This document shows positions 5,603 to 5,988 of a DNA stretch of 5,988 nt, in pieces. Location: NCBI GenBank assembly GCA_025934545.1, contig JAICXV010000162.1, positions 1 through 5,988 on the forward strand, given 5' to 3'. The translations under genes and the position numbers were made by a program. Within the stretch, counting starts at the first letter, position 1, and each line of letters starts with the position of its first letter. Origin of the DNA: Verrucomicrobiia bacterium. Lineage in GTDB: Bacteria > Verrucomicrobiota > Verrucomicrobiia > Limisphaerales > Palsa-1400. The notes under the pieces were generated by a model that searched no databases, was not told the DNA's origin, and worked only from the letters and a program-made list of their open reading frames with translations.

Positions 5603-5988
5603 ATGGCCAGCAGCAACCAGGGGCCGTTGGGGAAACTTCCGAATCCACCAGTGGAAATGCTGGTTTGTTTCGCCGTCAAAGAGGAGGCGAAGTTTTTTTC
5701 ACCGTTGCGCGAAGTGCGCGTCGCCAAAGGCGCGCGCCAACAGGTCCGCATGCGCGCATTGTGCCAGGTCTGGATTACAGGAATGGGCCGCTCCAACGCT
5801 GCCCGCAGCATTCGCGAAGCCATCGAGAGGTTAAAACCCGAGCGCGTAATCACCGCGGGATTTGCCGGCGGATTGAATCCCGCTCTTAAAGTTGGCGACA
5901 TTGTTTACGACGAAGATTTCGACGTCGGTCTTGGGCCGCTCCTCGAAGATTTGGGAGCAACGTCGGCGAAATTTTATTGCCACAAACG
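5603..5988 (+). CDS. Nucleoside phosphorylase/nucleosidase-family protein, 5' part only
   Basis: An open frame runs from ATG 5603 to the window end without a stop (128 complete codons), so the C-terminal part is missing. The segments MLVCFAVKEEAKFF (19-32), WITGMGRSNAARSI (57-70), ERVITAGFAGGLNP (80-93) and KVGDIVYDEDF (96-106) match the N-terminal half of the PNP/UDP-phosphorylase and MTA/SAH-nucleosidase fold. The conserved glutamate after the first strand, the G-M-G-x-x-N-A loop and the G-F-A-G-G turn followed by G-D-I-V are all visible. Such enzymes cleave the N-glycosidic bond of nucleosides; related members act on adenosyl-hopane, futalosine or methylthioadenosine, and the truncated sequence does not say which. 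The core homology begins near residue 19, so ATG 5657 is an alternative start that would remove a Pro/Gly-rich 18-residue leader. The gene follows the exonuclease by 4 nt and is probably co-transcribed with it. Confidence 0.85.
   Translation, partial: MASSNQGPLGKLPNPPVEMLVCFAVKEEAKFFSPLREVRVAKGARQQVRMRALCQVWITGMGRSNAARSIREAIERLKPERVITAGFAGGLNPALKVGDIVYDEDFDVGLGPLLEDLGATSAKFYCHK

Noticed and set aside
4852..5901. A 349-codon open frame on the minus strand, opposite the exonuclease and the start of the phosphorylase-family gene
   Set aside because: It spans two + strand genes with clear catalytic motifs and the gap between them. Its own translation shows no recognisable domain, and long antisense frames are expected opposite GC-rich codons.

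Overview
The window looks like a bacterial chromosome segment of moderate to high GC, packed with genes. The best guess for the host is the Verrucomicrobiota/Planctomycetota side of the bacteria. The evidence is a secreted DUF4838-type glycoside-hydrolase-like protein, a BNR/Asp-box sialidase-like protein, and the absence of a convincing Shine-Dalgarno sequence in front of any well-placed start. This placement is an inference from gene content, not from a marker gene.

Left part (1-1418): the 3' part of a sialidase-like beta-propeller protein on the + strand has four Asp boxes and runs in from outside the window. It ends 3 nt from the stop of a convergent minus-strand gene for a 2H-superfamily phosphoesterase, whose paired H-x-T motifs are both intact.

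Middle (1419-2739): a short divergent region separates the 2H gene from a compact + strand operon of three genes. These are a four-helix membrane protein of unknown function, a 65-residue XRE/Cro-type repressor overlapping it by ATGA, and 3 nt later a RimJ/RimL-type N-acetyltransferase. In front of the operon lies a 20-bp palindrome with ATGTAAAG/CTTTACAT arms. A third CTTTACA copy sits exactly 20 bp from the right arm. These copies coincide with the likely -35 and -10 boxes, so autoregulation by the small repressor is the simplest reading. This regulated membrane protein/repressor cassette is the most interesting unit here.

Right part (2740-5988): a 41-nt gap, mostly filled by a strong imperfect palindrome, precedes a large exported DUF4838-family protein, probably a polysaccharide or glycoconjugate-acting enzyme. 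After an 82-nt gap come a DnaQ-fold 3'-5' exonuclease (PolB exonuclease-like) and, 4 nt later, the start of a nucleoside-phosphorylase/nucleosidase-family gene cut by the window edge. These two probably form an operon concerned with nucleic acid or nucleoside turnover.

At three places (the 2H gene, the membrane-protein gene and the exonuclease gene) a -10-like hexamer lies 6 or 8 nt upstream of the ATG. That geometry predicts leaderless or nearly leaderless mRNAs. No RNA genes, CRISPR arrays, insertion sequences or origins are visible, and no gene-free stretch exceeds about 100 nt.
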